A DNA stretch of 41,849 nt from a virus (IMGVR_UViG_3300031586_000008:1-41849), one strand, 5' to 3'; shown: positions 1-8,104, counted from the first letter of the stretch. Notes: a model not told the origin generated them from the letters alone. A program made the numbers and translations.

Positions 1-126
1 TCTGTATCATTATGGACACCCCGGGCTCGCCGTCAACGTTGAACGCCGAGGTCGGTTCAGTCTTCGACCATCGGACCTCTGCCACTTCACTCAGGTATAC
101 CGGCATCTCGCCTTTTTGCCCCACGA
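1..126 (-). pseudogene. Host RND efflux transporter gene fragment (interrupted)
   Basis: The minus strand is open from the phage boundary through base 1. It encodes about 41 residues including a YLSEVAEVRW segment followed by FNVDGEPGVSIMIQ. This matches the periplasmic segment of AcrB/CusA-family RND pumps, where a conserved LxDVAxV motif precedes an NGxPAVxLxI strand. Neither end of the gene is in the window; the reading frame runs directly into the phage end at 127. I infer that the phage inserted into an RND transporter gene. The family call rests on two short motifs, so it is reasonable but not certain. Confidence 0.6.
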
Positions 127-180
127 TGTCGAACACTATGTAACTTGGTAAGGGGGAATGTTCGAACACTATGCATTTGT
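127..180 (+). repeat. Left terminal transposase-site repeats
   Basis: The box CGAACACTATG occurs twice, at 130-140 and 163-173, exactly 33 bp apart. The first copy is followed by a TTGGTAAGGGGG segment. The reverse complement of the right end has the same arrangement, including TTGGTAAGGGGG and a 33-bp spacing of its ACTATGCA boxes. In Mu-type phages such end repeats are bound by the MuA transposase. The function is inferred from position and inversion. Confidence 0.8.
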
Positions 181-198
181 CTAGGGTGCTAACATTCC

Positions 199-322
199 AA
201 AAGGTTACATGGGGAGGTGGGTGCAGGGGCTAGGTTATCCTCAAAAAGGTTACAAGGAAGGGGGACGGGAAGGGACCGAAAAGGTCTTACCGAGCAGGGT
301 TCGTTCCTCGAAAAAGGTTACA
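199..322 (+). repeat. Three AAAAGGTTACA direct repeats near the left end
   Basis: AAAAGGTTACA occurs at 199-209, 244-254 and 312-322. Related sequences in inverted orientation lie near the right end (AAAAGGTCAG around 41640-41648; AAAGGTTAGGG at 41721-41731). These are candidate secondary transposase sites. The second copy contains the TAA stop codon of the 219-aa gene, and the third lies inside that gene. Confidence 0.6.
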
Positions 323-909
323 AGCGCAGGGGGCCAGATGGAGTCTAAGGTGAAGGGAACCCGGATCGTCTGAGCCTGGGGGAACATCTCTCTGAGTGCC
401 CTGAATCCCTCGACCCTTAACCCTTGATAATCTTTCCCCGGCCTGCTCAATAGACCGTTCAGCGCCTGGCGTTCGCGGTGGCGGGCGACTTTAAGGGAGC
501 TCACAGTGTATTCCCGCTCGTCTTCAATCGAAATCACCAGGCGGGCTTTATCCGCCCCTACCCTGAACCGCCGCCTGAGTAGTTCATAACGCCAGTTGAG
601 GCCGGTGCCTCGTGGAAAGAAACGCCGAGATACAAAAAGGGGCTTAGCACGTCCGTATCCTCGAGACTGGAGCCAGACGTAGAGGCGGCTTCGTGCGCCG
701 CCCGGATTACCGGTTGAGATGGGATCGGATGGAACGGCCCACGCGCCGCCGTCCCAGTAGGTTTGAGGAAGGGTTATGCGGTCGCCGAATCGGTAAGGCG
801 GGAGGTCTTTACGAGGTGCCCCTTTCCGGTCGCTGCGGTATAGCTGGTCGGCATGTATTCGCCGCGCCAAGGCAAACCAAACCCAAAAGGGGAAATTAGG
901 GTGCTGCAT
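250..909 (-). CDS. Hypothetical protein, left-end gene
   Basis: I do not recognise this 219-aa, Arg- and Trp-rich basic protein. It is the last gene of the left arm. It lies downstream of the terminase but is separated from it by about 150 bp carrying a promoter (1014-1041), so it can be expressed independently. The ATG at 909 is the first in the frame, because a TAA occurs just three codons upstream; its Shine-Dalgarno is weak (aaag). Its stop codon lies inside an AAAAGGTTACA end repeat. Position next to the phage end suggests an accessory or cargo role, as in other Mu-like phages, but that is inference only. Confidence 0.55.
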   Translation of the reverse strand: MQHPNFPFWVWFALARRIHADQLYRSDRKGAPRKDLPPYRFGDRITLPQTYWDGGAWAVPSDPISTGNPGGARSRLYVWLQSRGYGRAKPLFVSRRFFPRGTGLNWRYELLRRRFRVGADKARLVISIEDEREYTVSSLKVARHRERQALNGLLSRPGKDYQGLRVEGFRALREMFPQAQTIRVPFTLDSIWPPALVTFFEERTLLGKTFSVPSRPPSL

Positions 910-950
910 CTTTATTTATCAACCAGTCCTTATTGGCCTTATGAGGGGGC

Positions 951-992
951 TTATAAATTCCAAACCCACGTGAAATCATATCCATCTGTCAT
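951..992 (-). CDS. Possible 13-aa leader peptide
   Basis: Directly after the promoter at 1014-1041, a strong AAAGGAGGAGTC ribosome site precedes an ATG at 992. The frame (MTDGYDFTWVWNL) stops at 951. It is the only strong initiation site upstream of the 219-aa gene. It may be a leader peptide or the remnant of a former start. Small size makes it uncertain. Confidence 0.3.
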   Translation of the reverse strand: MTDGYDFTWVWNL

Positions 993-1013
993 GACTCCTC
1001 CTTTGAATACCCC

Positions 1014-1041
1014 ACCATAGCCCCTTTCGTTATTTTGTCAA
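1014..1041 (-). promoter_or_regulatory. Promoter for the left-end gene
   Basis: On the minus strand TTGACA (1036-1041) is followed after 16 bp by TATGGT (1014-1019). It lies between the terminase stop and the 219-aa gene and reads toward the left end. Confidence 0.6.
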
Positions 1042-1057
1042 CCCCCTTCCTTAGCTT

Positions 1058-2599
1058 TCAGCTCAAGAAAGCCTCTCTAATTCTTCGCCCTACCCGGGTG
1101 GCGGTAGCGAACAGCCGGTGCTTGCCGGATACGTATCGCCCGTGCCTGCCGGTTCCGATCCCTACCTGCTTAAGCTTCTGCGCTCCGGCTATCAGTGCGT
1201 CCGGGAAGTGGTCGTCCTTCTTGACGATGTGCCCGGCCTGATCCCTGCGCCATGAGCGGAACTGGCGCAGAAGCGCATATTCCAAAGGTCTAATTCCGAT
1301 CCGGCCTTTCTCAAAGAGATACGAAAGGATCGCCACCCCCTCCTCTTTGAACTTCACGAACGGCACGCCCAGGGTGCTGGGGCCTTCTTTCTTTCGTTCG
1401 CTCCACACCGCAAAGCCCTCCTCCCGCAGACGGTCGTTTTCGAACGGATGCGAGGCGTCGGCATATACCTCACGAAATCCCAACGTCCCTCGCAGTTCCT
1501 TGAGTTTAGCGACTATCACGTCGATCCCGTGCCTCGTGAACATCTCGGTATGCCGCACGAAGACTCGCTCTCCGGCCATGCCTACGATCACGATAGCAGT
1601 CATTCCGGCAAAGCCCCAGTCTATGCAGCACCAGGAGTAGTCAAATTCTTCAGGGAAGGCCCGCTCGCCGAGGTCCACGGCGCGCTCCAGATCACCAGGC
1701 TGGATCACGAGTCCTGCAGACGCAGGCCGCATGCCCATTACCTCGACTTCGAACGTCTCGCGGTTCGTATCCCGCCACTCGGTTAAAATCTCGTCTATAG
1801 ATACCCAACCTTGCGAATGCTTGGCTTTGCCCTTGCAGTATTTATCCCGGAACTCCGGCTCAGGACAGTTTTCGCATTCGTAAGGACAGGCCTTGGCGAT
1901 GTCAAAACTGTCCCATTTATAAGAAGTGTAGCCTTGGCTCTCGTGATTTTCTACCAGATCGGCAAACGAGCCGGTAATGCGGTGATAGGTGGACTGTCGC
2001 AAGATGAGCGGAGGAGCGGCTGTTCTAATGATAAAACGCGCCGCACGGACCACGTCCGGTTCGGCCTCCGCTTCCTCATCTACGATGAGCAAGGCGCCGC
2101 GCACCTTGCGGCCAAGATGTAGCCCGCGAATCGATTTGGGAGACGCCGTCCGCGCCACGATCCGATTCTTACGCGCGCTTACGAGATAGGTGCTGGTAAG
2201 CTTCTCGATGGTTACGAACGCCTCCGCCTCAGGACGCTCGAGCCAATCGGTGATGTAGGAATAAAGGGTCAGGGCCTGGGTCTCGGAACCTGCAACGATT
2301 CCTACGTCGAAGTTTTTGAACAGGAAAAGCGCGGTGGCCAGCACGGCAGCGCCATAGGTTTTGCCTCCGCCGCGCGGAGCGAGCGCCACGGCCTTCTGGA
2401 TGCGGAGGCTGTAGAGATCGTCGAACAGCCGCGCCGCTTCGGGAAAGAAGACGGCTCCCCGCTCGGTAAAAAATCGCTTGGGATCGCCCCGGTATTCGGC
2501 AATCGGGGCATGGCGTTTTTTGAGGATGGCCGCAACGTCAATCAGGACGGCGGTTTCAAGCTCGCGGGTAGGAAGCGATTTAATGTTTTGCTCCGCCAC
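1058..2599 (-). CDS. Terminase large subunit (Mu gp28-like)
   Basis: This is the DNA-packaging motor ATPase and nuclease. From a GTG start, Walker A APRGGGKT is at about residues 74-81 and Walker B LLIVDEE at 170-176. The C-terminal nuclease domain has acidic residues in CIDWGF (D327), YADAS (D381) and KKDDHFPDA (about 462-467). A four-cysteine cluster (about 238, 242, 245, 255) may bind zinc. GTG at 2599 is preferred: it has AAGGAG ten bases upstream and overlaps the small subunit by only 20 bp, whereas the frame further upstream offers only a TTG at 2641. It closes the long leftward operon. Confidence 0.9.
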   Translation of the reverse strand: MAEQNIKSLPTRELETAVLIDVAAILKKRHAPIAEYRGDPKRFFTERGAVFFPEAARLFDDLYSLRIQKAVALAPRGGGKTYGAAVLATALFLFKNFDVGIVAGSETQALTLYSYITDWLERPEAEAFVTIEKLTSTYLVSARKNRIVARTASPKSIRGLHLGRKVRGALLIVDEEAEAEPDVVRAARFIIRTAAPPLILRQSTYHRITGSFADLVENHESQGYTSYKWDSFDIAKACPYECENCPEPEFRDKYCKGKAKHSQGWVSIDEILTEWRDTNRETFEVEVMGMRPASAGLVIQPGDLERAVDLGERAFPEEFDYSWCCIDWGFAGMTAIVIVGMAGERVFVRHTEMFTRHGIDVIVAKLKELRGTLGFREVYADASHPFENDRLREEGFAVWSERKKEGPSTLGVPFVKFKEEGVAILSYLFEKGRIGIRPLEYALLRQFRSWRRDQAGHIVKKDDHFPDALIAGAQKLKQVGIGTGRHGRYVSGKHRLFATATRVGRRIREAFLS

Positions 2600-3143
2600 G
2601 GTTTCCGATCTCCTTCTGCAGCGCGGCGAGGACTTTTTCAATCTCGTTATCGCTCAATGGCCGCCCGAGAACTTTTTGCTCGAAGATATTGATCAAAGGC
2701 TGCAGCACGCCCTTCAGGATTTTGGCGATGTCCGGTCCCTGAGCGCCTTCGGCAAAGAGTTTGTGGCGGAAGGCCTCGAGCTGAATCAACGCATATACGG
2801 CCTGGCTCGGCGGGATTCGCACGCCCTCGTCTACCTGCTCCATGTATTGCCGGAAGGTAGTATCGGCGATAGTCCCCAGCCGCTCAAGGATTCCCTGCTT
2901 TTCTTCAACAAGTTCGCTGCGCCGTTGTTCGGCAAGCTGGGTCTTGAGTAACTCATCCTGTGCAGTCCAGTTGTCGGTTTTCCGCCACGTGTGCAAGACG
3001 CGCAAAGAAGGCCCGGGGCGCTTTAGATGCTTGCGGCAGTATAGATCGAGCTCATGAACAATATCTGCATACGAAGGTCTTTTAACGTGTAACTCGTAGG
3101 CCAGGTTGCGGATCTCAACCGGGAACTTCTCTGTTTTGCCCAT
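2580..3143 (-). CDS. Terminase small subunit-like (Mu gp27/DUF1804-like)
   Basis: This 187-aa protein has an N-terminal helix-turn-helix-like part in which YADIVHEL is followed by LRVLHTWRK. A helical middle and a C-terminal ILKGVLQPLINIFEQK-type segment follow. The architecture and the position immediately upstream of the large terminase fit the DNA-recognition subunit of packaging. A GGAGG site precedes ATG 3143. It overlaps the upstream membrane-protein gene by 29 bp and the large terminase by 20 bp. The family assignment is by pattern and synteny rather than a diagnostic motif. Confidence 0.7.
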   Translation of the reverse strand: MGKTEKFPVEIRNLAYELHVKRPSYADIVHELDLYCRKHLKRPGPSLRVLHTWRKTDNWTAQDELLKTQLAEQRRSELVEEKQGILERLGTIADTTFRQYMEQVDEGVRIPPSQAVYALIQLEAFRHKLFAEGAQGPDIAKILKGVLQPLINIFEQKVLGRPLSDNEIEKVLAALQKEIGNRGGAKH

Positions 3144-3378
3144 CTTGCTTCCTCCGTTTCAGGCGTTTACGCACTAGCTTGTTCAGGTCGGCGAGCGCAA
3201 GCTCTCGATACAGGGAATACAGTTCCGCTTCCCTTTCGGCGAGCCTTGCGGCTCGATCAGTTAGATCCTTTTCTCTCAGCCGTCGTTCTATTTGCCATGC
3301 GCGCCACAAGACGACTACGGCGACGATAAGCAGGGCAAGAGGCAGCCCGAAGTTTCGGGCAAGCTCAAGAAGATCCAT
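3115..3378 (-). CDS. Small membrane protein, lysis-region
   Basis: An 87-aa protein with one N-terminal transmembrane helix (about residues 10-27, LPLALLIVAVVVLW) and a long charged helical tail rich in Arg, Glu and Lys. The gene sits just downstream of the endolysin, so an inner-membrane spanin or holin-accessory role is possible. It begins 4 bp after the preceding gene and its ribosome site is weak, suggesting translational coupling. Confidence 0.6.
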   Translation of the reverse strand: MDLLELARNFGLPLALLIVAVVVLWRAWQIERRLREKDLTDRAARLAEREAELYSLYRELALADLNKLVRKRLKRRKQDGQNREVPG

Positions 3379-3382
3379 CGCG

Positions 3383-3646
3383 TCATTTCTGGGCGAAGAA
3401 CTTGAGGATGTCGGCGATGTTGTCTCCGAGCTCGGCTTTCTTCGAGAGCGAGTATTTCAAGACCGCATCGTAGAACTTGCGATCGTCGGACTGAGAAGAC
3501 GAGAGGTCCGTCAACGCCGTGTTCAGATTCTTTGTCGCCGAATCGAGCGCCGCGCGCACGTCGCCGTTGATGGCTTTGCGCTCGCAGCGCTTCTTTGCCA
3601 GATCGATTGCCTCAAGGGCCCTGGCGATCTGTTCGACAGAAGGCAT
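3383..3646 (-). CDS. Hypothetical helical protein
   Basis: This 87-aa soluble, predicted all-helical protein (SVEQIARALEAIDLAKKRC... ending ILKFFAQK) matches no family I know. A GGAGGATAA ribosome site immediately precedes ATG 3646, and the endolysin stop codon is adjacent. It belongs to the lysis/packaging segment of the leftward operon. A role in packaging or lysis timing can only be guessed from position. Confidence 0.6.
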   Translation of the reverse strand: MPSVEQIARALEAIDLAKKRCERKAINGDVRAALDSATKNLNTALTDLSSSQSDDRKFYDAVLKYSLSKKAELGDNIADILKFFAQK

Positions 3647-4561
3647 TTATCCTCCGTAGTTGAGAAGTTTAAGCTTCGCCCAACTCTTCGGGCCGCAGAT
3701 TCCGTCCACGGCCAGGCCTTCGGAGCGTTGGAACTCCAGGAACGAGTGCTGGGTGCTGTGCATCCAATCGCCATCTACCTTTCCCGGACTGCAACCCGCA
3801 CCGGCGAGAAGCCTCTGAAGTCTACGCACCGGGCCGTAACCGGTGAGGTCCCGAATCCCCATGCGGAGGGTGAGATCGAATTGAAGCGGCCCTGTTTGAT
3901 GGCGATAGTCGGCGTGGAATTTGCAGTAGTCCGCGAGGCCCCAGAGCGTGAGAACTACGTGCTTGCCTTTGGGATGCACGTTCAACCACTCCAGGACCTT
4001 CTGCCAGGCGGGACCTCCGTATCCACCGCGTGGCCCTATACAGCCAGCTGACCACTTGCCGATGCTTTTACCTTTGCCCATCGCGTGAAACCATTGCCCG
4101 ATAGCCTGAGTGAAAACCGGCTCGGCAAGCCCCTGCCGTGCGTCCTTATCTGGATCACGCCAGAACCGGGTCACGTTGTTGATACCGCGCAGCACTAGGC
4201 GATTGTCTTTTTGCCTGCGGTAAGGCTCCATCTGGTGTTGGCCCCAGCACAGGTGGGCGGCGCCTTCGGGATGCGGGTGGCCCACGGCATAATACTTGCC
4301 CGGGTCCACCGTGCCCTGGGCGGCATATATTTCTCCTTTGTAGGATTTAGGATTGCGCCGGGCAATAACTATGGTGTCGTTATACTCGTCCAGTCGGTTT
4401 AAATTCCGGGTGATGCGCGAGGCATCAGGACCTTCCTTATCCAGCGTGCCTGCAGGAAAGCATACGATATTGATAGAGCCAAACCCCTCAAGCCATTGCC
4501 CGCCCAGCGCTAATTTGATAAAGTTCTTCAAGTAATGAAAGTCAAGATTCTCCGAGCGCAT
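3647..4561 (-). CDS. Endolysin with C-terminal peptidoglycan-binding domain
   Basis: The N-terminal two thirds contain a WSAGCIGP segment (SAGC about 171-174). This resembles the Ser-x-Gly-Cys active-site motif of YkuD-like L,D-transpeptidase-fold enzymes and related phage lysins. The C-terminal 65 residues match a PG_binding_1 repeat: GYGPVRRLQRLL, VDGDW, FQRSEGLAVDGICGPKSW. The enzyme should cleave or modify murein at lysis. ATG 4561 has a GGAGG site five bases upstream and overlaps the TGA of the preceding gene. The exact bond attacked cannot be told from sequence. Confidence 0.75.
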   Translation of the reverse strand: MRSENLDFHYLKNFIKLALGGQWLEGFGSINIVCFPAGTLDKEGPDASRITRNLNRLDEYNDTIVIARRNPKSYKGEIYAAQGTVDPGKYYAVGHPHPEGAAHLCWGQHQMEPYRRQKDNRLVLRGINNVTRFWRDPDKDARQGLAEPVFTQAIGQWFHAMGKGKSIGKWSAGCIGPRGGYGGPAWQKVLEWLNVHPKGKHVVLTLWGLADYCKFHADYRHQTGPLQFDLTLRMGIRDLTGYGPVRRLQRLLAGAGCSPGKVDGDWMHSTQHSFLEFQRSEGLAVDGICGPKSWAKLKLLNYGG

Positions 4562-5190
4562 CAAAACCTCCAGATCGCCTCGACGTCAAGTGCGACGCCG
4601 TGCAGAGTGATGCGGGGCCCCACGTTCACAGGTCCCCAGCCCGCATAGGCCTTCACGTATGGATCGAGGAACGGCATCAAGGAATCGCCCCAGACCTTGA
4701 AGCTTGCACCAGCCGAGAGGCTTCCCGAAAACTTGGTCCAGAACGGACGCCGACTCTTTACGAAGAACCCGTCGCCGGTCGTGTGAATCGAGAAATCGTT
4801 GCTAACTCGGTAGACGTAGTCCTTGACGATCGCGTTCTCTAACCCGGAATCAACGGGGGTAAGCGTTACGAAACGCAGCCTGGTGCCGCGCTTGAATAAG
4901 AAGGTAATGCTCTCAGGCCAGCGCCCCCAGACGGCCTCTACGTTTACGGTGTCGGGCGAGACCCGCACCGTCTCAGGCTTTGCTTCCTTCCAGACGATCT
5001 TCTCTTGCCAGCACAGGACGGTGTCGCGGAGAAGCTCTTCTATCCGGATGGTGTCGGTAACGTAAACGGTTTCCTTCTCCGGCTCGGAACGCCCGCACCC
5101 ATCCTGGAACAGCCATACCGCGAGAAGCGTCAGAACTACGGTTACGAGCGCCGTCCAAAAGATAACCCGAAAAGTTCTATGCTTCATCAT
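4561..5190 (-). CDS. Membrane-anchored protein with OM-barrel-like C-terminus (spanin candidate)
   Basis: The protein has an N-terminal transmembrane helix (VIFWTALVTVVLTLLAVWLF) and a periplasmic linker rich in V, T, D and E. Its C-terminal half alternates polar and hydrophobic residues like beta-barrel strands and ends in aromatic Phe (DVEAIWRF), a usual outer-membrane-protein signature. It is directly upstream of the endolysin, so I infer an envelope-spanning lysis role. Start: the ATG at 5190 shares its A with the TAA of the upstream 63-aa frame (TAATG), which favours it over the ATG at 5211; neither has a good Shine-Dalgarno. Confidence 0.65.
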   Translation of the reverse strand: MMKHRTFRVIFWTALVTVVLTLLAVWLFQDGCGRSEPEKETVYVTDTIRIEELLRDTVLCWQEKIVWKEAKPETVRVSPDTVNVEAVWGRWPESITFLFKRGTRLRFVTLTPVDSGLENAIVKDYVYRVSNDFSIHTTGDGFFVKSRRPFWTKFSGSLSAGASFKVWGDSLMPFLDPYVKAYAGWGPVNVGPRITLHGVALDVEAIWRF

Positions 5191-5381
5191 TAAAAGAATA
5201 GTGGGTTCCATGTCGTTGTCGAGACCGATATGACGCGGGCCTGCGCCGGGGCTATTTTTCTACCGTTGTCAAACATTACGAGACAAGAGGTGAATCCCGG
5301 GGCGATATTGCCCAAGCCCCGACGCGCTTGGCCCATCGAGCCAAGGGGCCTAAGCCCCTTGTCGTGTCTAAAGTATCCCAT
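5190..5381 (-). CDS. Possible small protein between MuF and spanin candidate
   Basis: A 63-codon frame begins at an ATG overlapping the last codons of MuF and ends in TAATG with the next gene, so both junctions look translationally coupled. The C-terminal part (GFTSCLVMFDNGRKIAPAQ) looks protein-like, while the N-terminal part is encoded by one copy of the CAAGGGGC palindromic repeat (5342-5361). No family was recognised. The alternative is a 156-bp non-coding gap. Confidence 0.45.
   Translation of the reverse strand: MGYFRHDKGLRPLGSMGQARRGLGNIAPGFTSCLVMFDNGRKIAPAQARVISVSTTTWNPLFF
5342..5361. repeat. CAAGGGGC-type palindromic repeat, copy 1
   Basis: CAAGGGGCCTAAGCCCCTTG is a 20-bp near-perfect palindrome just downstream of MuF. 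The same element recurs at 15406, 15465, 18015, 24743 and 35669. Confidence 0.8.
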
Positions 5382-6423
5382 AAGCCGCGGCCCTTTCCAA
5401 ATACTGCGGCGGTAGGCCCTGGGCCGGGTGGTGCTCGAAGCCTTTGTCAGGATGTCTATCCGGCATCGCCGGGCTTGCGACCAGGCCGTATTCCTGCGCC
5501 ACGTAAGGAGTAATCGGGAGCACGATGCACCTGCAGTTGTAGCCGTTCGGCGGATACCACTCGCTCCAAACGGGAGCGTCTATCGGAGCCTTGACCCCGT
5601 GCATGGCGCGGTGATCCGGTCGGGTTCTCTCGTCGAGCACCGCGTGATATTCAAGCAGTTCTACCAGATCCGCGTTGCGCTGCGTCTGCTCCCAGCGGCC
5701 GAGGTTATAAGCCGAGGCCACGTTCGTCCGGTAAACGGTTCTCAGATATCGAGGATCCAACCGCCCGACACCACGCCGGATAAGAAGCGCGTCAATTCCG
5801 GCCTGCCACTCGGCAAAGGTGCCGCCCTTGGCTATGTGCGCGGCAAGGTCTTGCTTGATATATTCAATCAGGTCTGCGGATGAGACCTTGGCTATAGTAA
5901 ACGCCTGCGCGCGGTAGCGCTCTTCGAGCACTTTTATTTCCGCTTCCGTCAACGGCACCTTACGCTGTAAGGCGCGCACCGCCTCCTCGTTCAGAAGCGG
6001 CTCATCGAACCGGGCTACGTAGCCGCGAGTCAATTCCGCAAACTTCGACTTCTCGCGCAGCAACTTAGCTGCCTGCTCTACGCCCATGAGATTGGCGAAG
6101 AACTGGCCGCGCCCCAGGTGCGGCGCCACCTCGTCCCAGACGTCGCCCGCGAACCGCCAGTCAAGGTCTACAAGTTGGCGCTCGGATTCAAGATCCCCGA
6201 TGCGATTGCCGAGTGGTTCTACAATACGCTTGCGGAACGCGGCGTAGAATCTGGCTGCCTCGCCTTGCGCCCTGGCAGGATCGGTAAGCCCTACCGCGCG
6301 CTCGAGCTGAAAGGTCTCCTCCTCGGCAAGGCGGTCGCGCTGGAGAAAATCAGGGGAATCCGTGTGCTCCTCGCCTAACAGGTTTTCTGCGAAGTAGACT
6401 ATGCTGTGCTCCCCGGTCCGCAC
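5368..6423 (-). CDS. MuF-like minor head protein (Mu gp30)
   Basis: The C-terminal third is the Phage_Mu_F domain: YRTNVASAYNLGRW, a central ERTRPDHRAMHG, and the closing YPPNGYNCRCIVLPIT motif. This minor capsid protein sits at the portal vertex and helps assembly or DNA transfer. The frame starts at GTG 6423 but remains open upstream across an AAGGAG site without an ATG, so the precise start is uncertain. It follows the portal gene, as in Mu. Confidence 0.88.
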   Translation of the reverse strand: MRTGEHSIVYFAENLLGEEHTDSPDFLQRDRLAEEETFQLERAVGLTDPARAQGEAARFYAAFRKRIVEPLGNRIGDLESERQLVDLDWRFAGDVWDEVAPHLGRGQFFANLMGVEQAAKLLREKSKFAELTRGYVARFDEPLLNEEAVRALQRKVPLTEAEIKVLEERYRAQAFTIAKVSSADLIEYIKQDLAAHIAKGGTFAEWQAGIDALLIRRGVGRLDPRYLRTVYRTNVASAYNLGRWEQTQRNADLVELLEYHAVLDERTRPDHRAMHGVKAPIDAPVWSEWYPPNGYNCRCIVLPITPYVAQEYGLVASPAMPDRHPDKGFEHHPAQGLPPQYLERAAAYGIL

Positions 6424-6446
6424 CAGGCGGTAAGGTTTACCGCTCC

Positions 6447-7733
6447 TTACGATGCGTCCGGGGGCTTGGGAAAAGGGGAGTGTTCCTCGAACGGTATGCC
6501 GCCGCCCCCTTGTGCCTGTAGGATTTCTTCGTCTTCTTCGGGTTCCGGGATCCCGAACGCCTCGTGGATAAATCGCTCCCCGATCCGGGTTCCTATTTCG
6601 ACGAGCGTTTTCAAGGTCGCGGCGAACTCCGGAGTGCCGCGCACGAGCTTATAATCAATTCTGAATGAAGGCGCCAAGACGTCCTGGCCGTAGTTGAAGT
6701 CGGTAAGCCAGCGGAGAAGCGTAGAGCCGATAGTGGTTTGCAGAAGCAGGGCGTCGGAGGCAATGAGCTCCTGTCGGACCTCCTGGTGGGTGCGCGCGGC
6801 GGAGTAGGAACCGACCTTGCCAACTTCCTGCGTCAACGTGCCGCCCAGCACGCACTTGGAGATCTCCGCGTTGCAGAAGTCTAAAAGCTCGCGGAAGAAG
6901 TTGCCCTTTTCACCTACCTCGACCTTGGCAAGCGTGGTTTCTATCTCGGTGTCCGAAGGTACGGCGGCGACCGAGTCCTGCTGCAGGTTTACGAGCGCCT
7001 TGATCAGGGCGGAGATGTCTTCATCGGTAAAATGCGCAGGGTACTTGCCGATTATCGTAGGCACGCCGAACTTCTCGGCAATTATCATCCAGAATCCGTG
7101 CGCGTGTTTCTTGAAGTACCAGGGCCAATAGAGAGAGAAAAGAAGCGGACTTGCAAAGGGCGCGTCGTCCTGTGGGTCGTGGCGGTGGCAGATGAACTTG
7201 CGATCGGGCAAGCCTTGCGGCTGGCCGGTATCCGGATTCAAAAGCTGCAGCGTGTTTTGAGACCCTAACGTGAATCTGTCCGCTCGCCGGGTCCGCAGCG
7301 CCTCGACCCCTATCCTGTCCGCCTCGATGCGCCACATGATTTCGATTACGCTGTGCCCGTACGGGGTAGCCTTGAGAAGATGGGCGAGCGCGTGCTCGAA
7401 GTTAGGGACCGAGGCCAGGATCGATTTGATGCGTTCTGCGACCTCTTGACCTTTTGTCGAATCCTCCCCGGCCACTATCTCCCAATTCCGCCCGGCGACC
7501 CCGGCGCGGCGCGACCGGAACACGCTCTGGATGTGCGGGTCGCGCATCATCTCCTCGGCTATGTCCCAGAAGTTCTTGCCCGCATGCCGTTCGAAGAACT
7601 CAGGGGTTGCCACCGGCATGTTCTGCAGCGTCGCGCTGAAGAACCCCCAAAAACCCTTGGCGACTTCTATCTTTTTCGGTGCGGAAACTTCGCCTACCTG
7701 CGGCGTTGGTTTAACCTTTTTGTCTTCAGTCAT
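6447..7733 (-). CDS. Portal protein (Mu gp29/DUF935 family)
   Basis: A 428-aa protein with DUF935 features: PHIQSVFRSRRAGVAGRNW near the N-terminus, a central FGVPTIIGKYP segment, and the SYSAARTHQEVRQ stretch toward the C-terminus. It should form the dodecameric portal at the unique capsid vertex. ATG 7733 overlaps the preceding stop (ATGA) and has AAGGAGG upstream. MuF follows downstream. Confidence 0.9.
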   Translation of the reverse strand: MTEDKKVKPTPQVGEVSAPKKIEVAKGFWGFFSATLQNMPVATPEFFERHAGKNFWDIAEEMMRDPHIQSVFRSRRAGVAGRNWEIVAGEDSTKGQEVAERIKSILASVPNFEHALAHLLKATPYGHSVIEIMWRIEADRIGVEALRTRRADRFTLGSQNTLQLLNPDTGQPQGLPDRKFICHRHDPQDDAPFASPLLFSLYWPWYFKKHAHGFWMIIAEKFGVPTIIGKYPAHFTDEDISALIKALVNLQQDSVAAVPSDTEIETTLAKVEVGEKGNFFRELLDFCNAEISKCVLGGTLTQEVGKVGSYSAARTHQEVRQELIASDALLLQTTIGSTLLRWLTDFNYGQDVLAPSFRIDYKLVRGTPEFAATLKTLVEIGTRIGERFIHEAFGIPEPEEDEEILQAQGGGGIPFEEHSPFPKPPDAS

Positions 7734-8104
7734 CTGACCTCCTTAACGAATTCAAAAACTGCCTGTGGCCGGATGCGCCAGCCGGTGCGTAATTTCTTTG
7801 CAAAGGGCGGCCTGCACCTGCGCTGGACCCACCGGGGAGAGACTTGCAGCTTTTCGGCAACTTGTTTCACCGATAGGGTTTCAAGGATAAATCGCTGTAC
7901 GGCTTTCTTTTTTTCGATCAGAGCCGCTACGTCCGAACGCCTGATGCGTGTTAGCTTACCTGCCTTGGAGTAGGGTAATCGCCCTTCGAGGATGTATTTG
8001 CGAACGGTGCTGGGCGCGGTCTTGAATCCGGCCTGGGTAAGCATGGCCGCGGCTTGCGAGACGGAACAGAAGGGAACGAAAAACGGGACAAAGTGACCCA
8101 TCAT
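7730..8104 (-). CDS. Double helix-turn-helix (excisionase/MerR-type) protein
   Basis: A 124-aa protein with two winged-HTH units in tandem. The first is VSQAAAMLTQAGFKTAPSTV followed by YSKAGKLTRIRRSDV. The second is LSVKQVAEKLQVSPRWVQRR followed by GWRIRPQAV. Each has the HTH plus wing of the MerR/Xis superfamily. It probably binds DNA, perhaps at phage regulatory or packaging sites. ATG 8104 overlaps the preceding TGA; a second ATG follows at 8101. It lies just before the portal gene, where a late regulator or packaging factor would fit. Confidence 0.7.
   Translation of the reverse strand: MMGHFVPFFVPFCSVSQAAAMLTQAGFKTAPSTVRKYILEGRLPYSKAGKLTRIRRSDVAALIEKKKAVQRFILETLSVKQVAEKLQVSPRWVQRRCRPPFAKKLRTGWRIRPQAVFEFVKEVR

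Noticed and set aside
693-899. 68-codon plus-strand frame within the left-end gene
   Set aside because: Arg/Gly-rich antisense frame without a ribosome site; the minus-strand frame has a promoter.
3179-4051. A 290-codon plus-strand frame opposite lysis genes
   Set aside because: Opposes several genes that have ribosome sites and couplings; its own composition is not protein-like.
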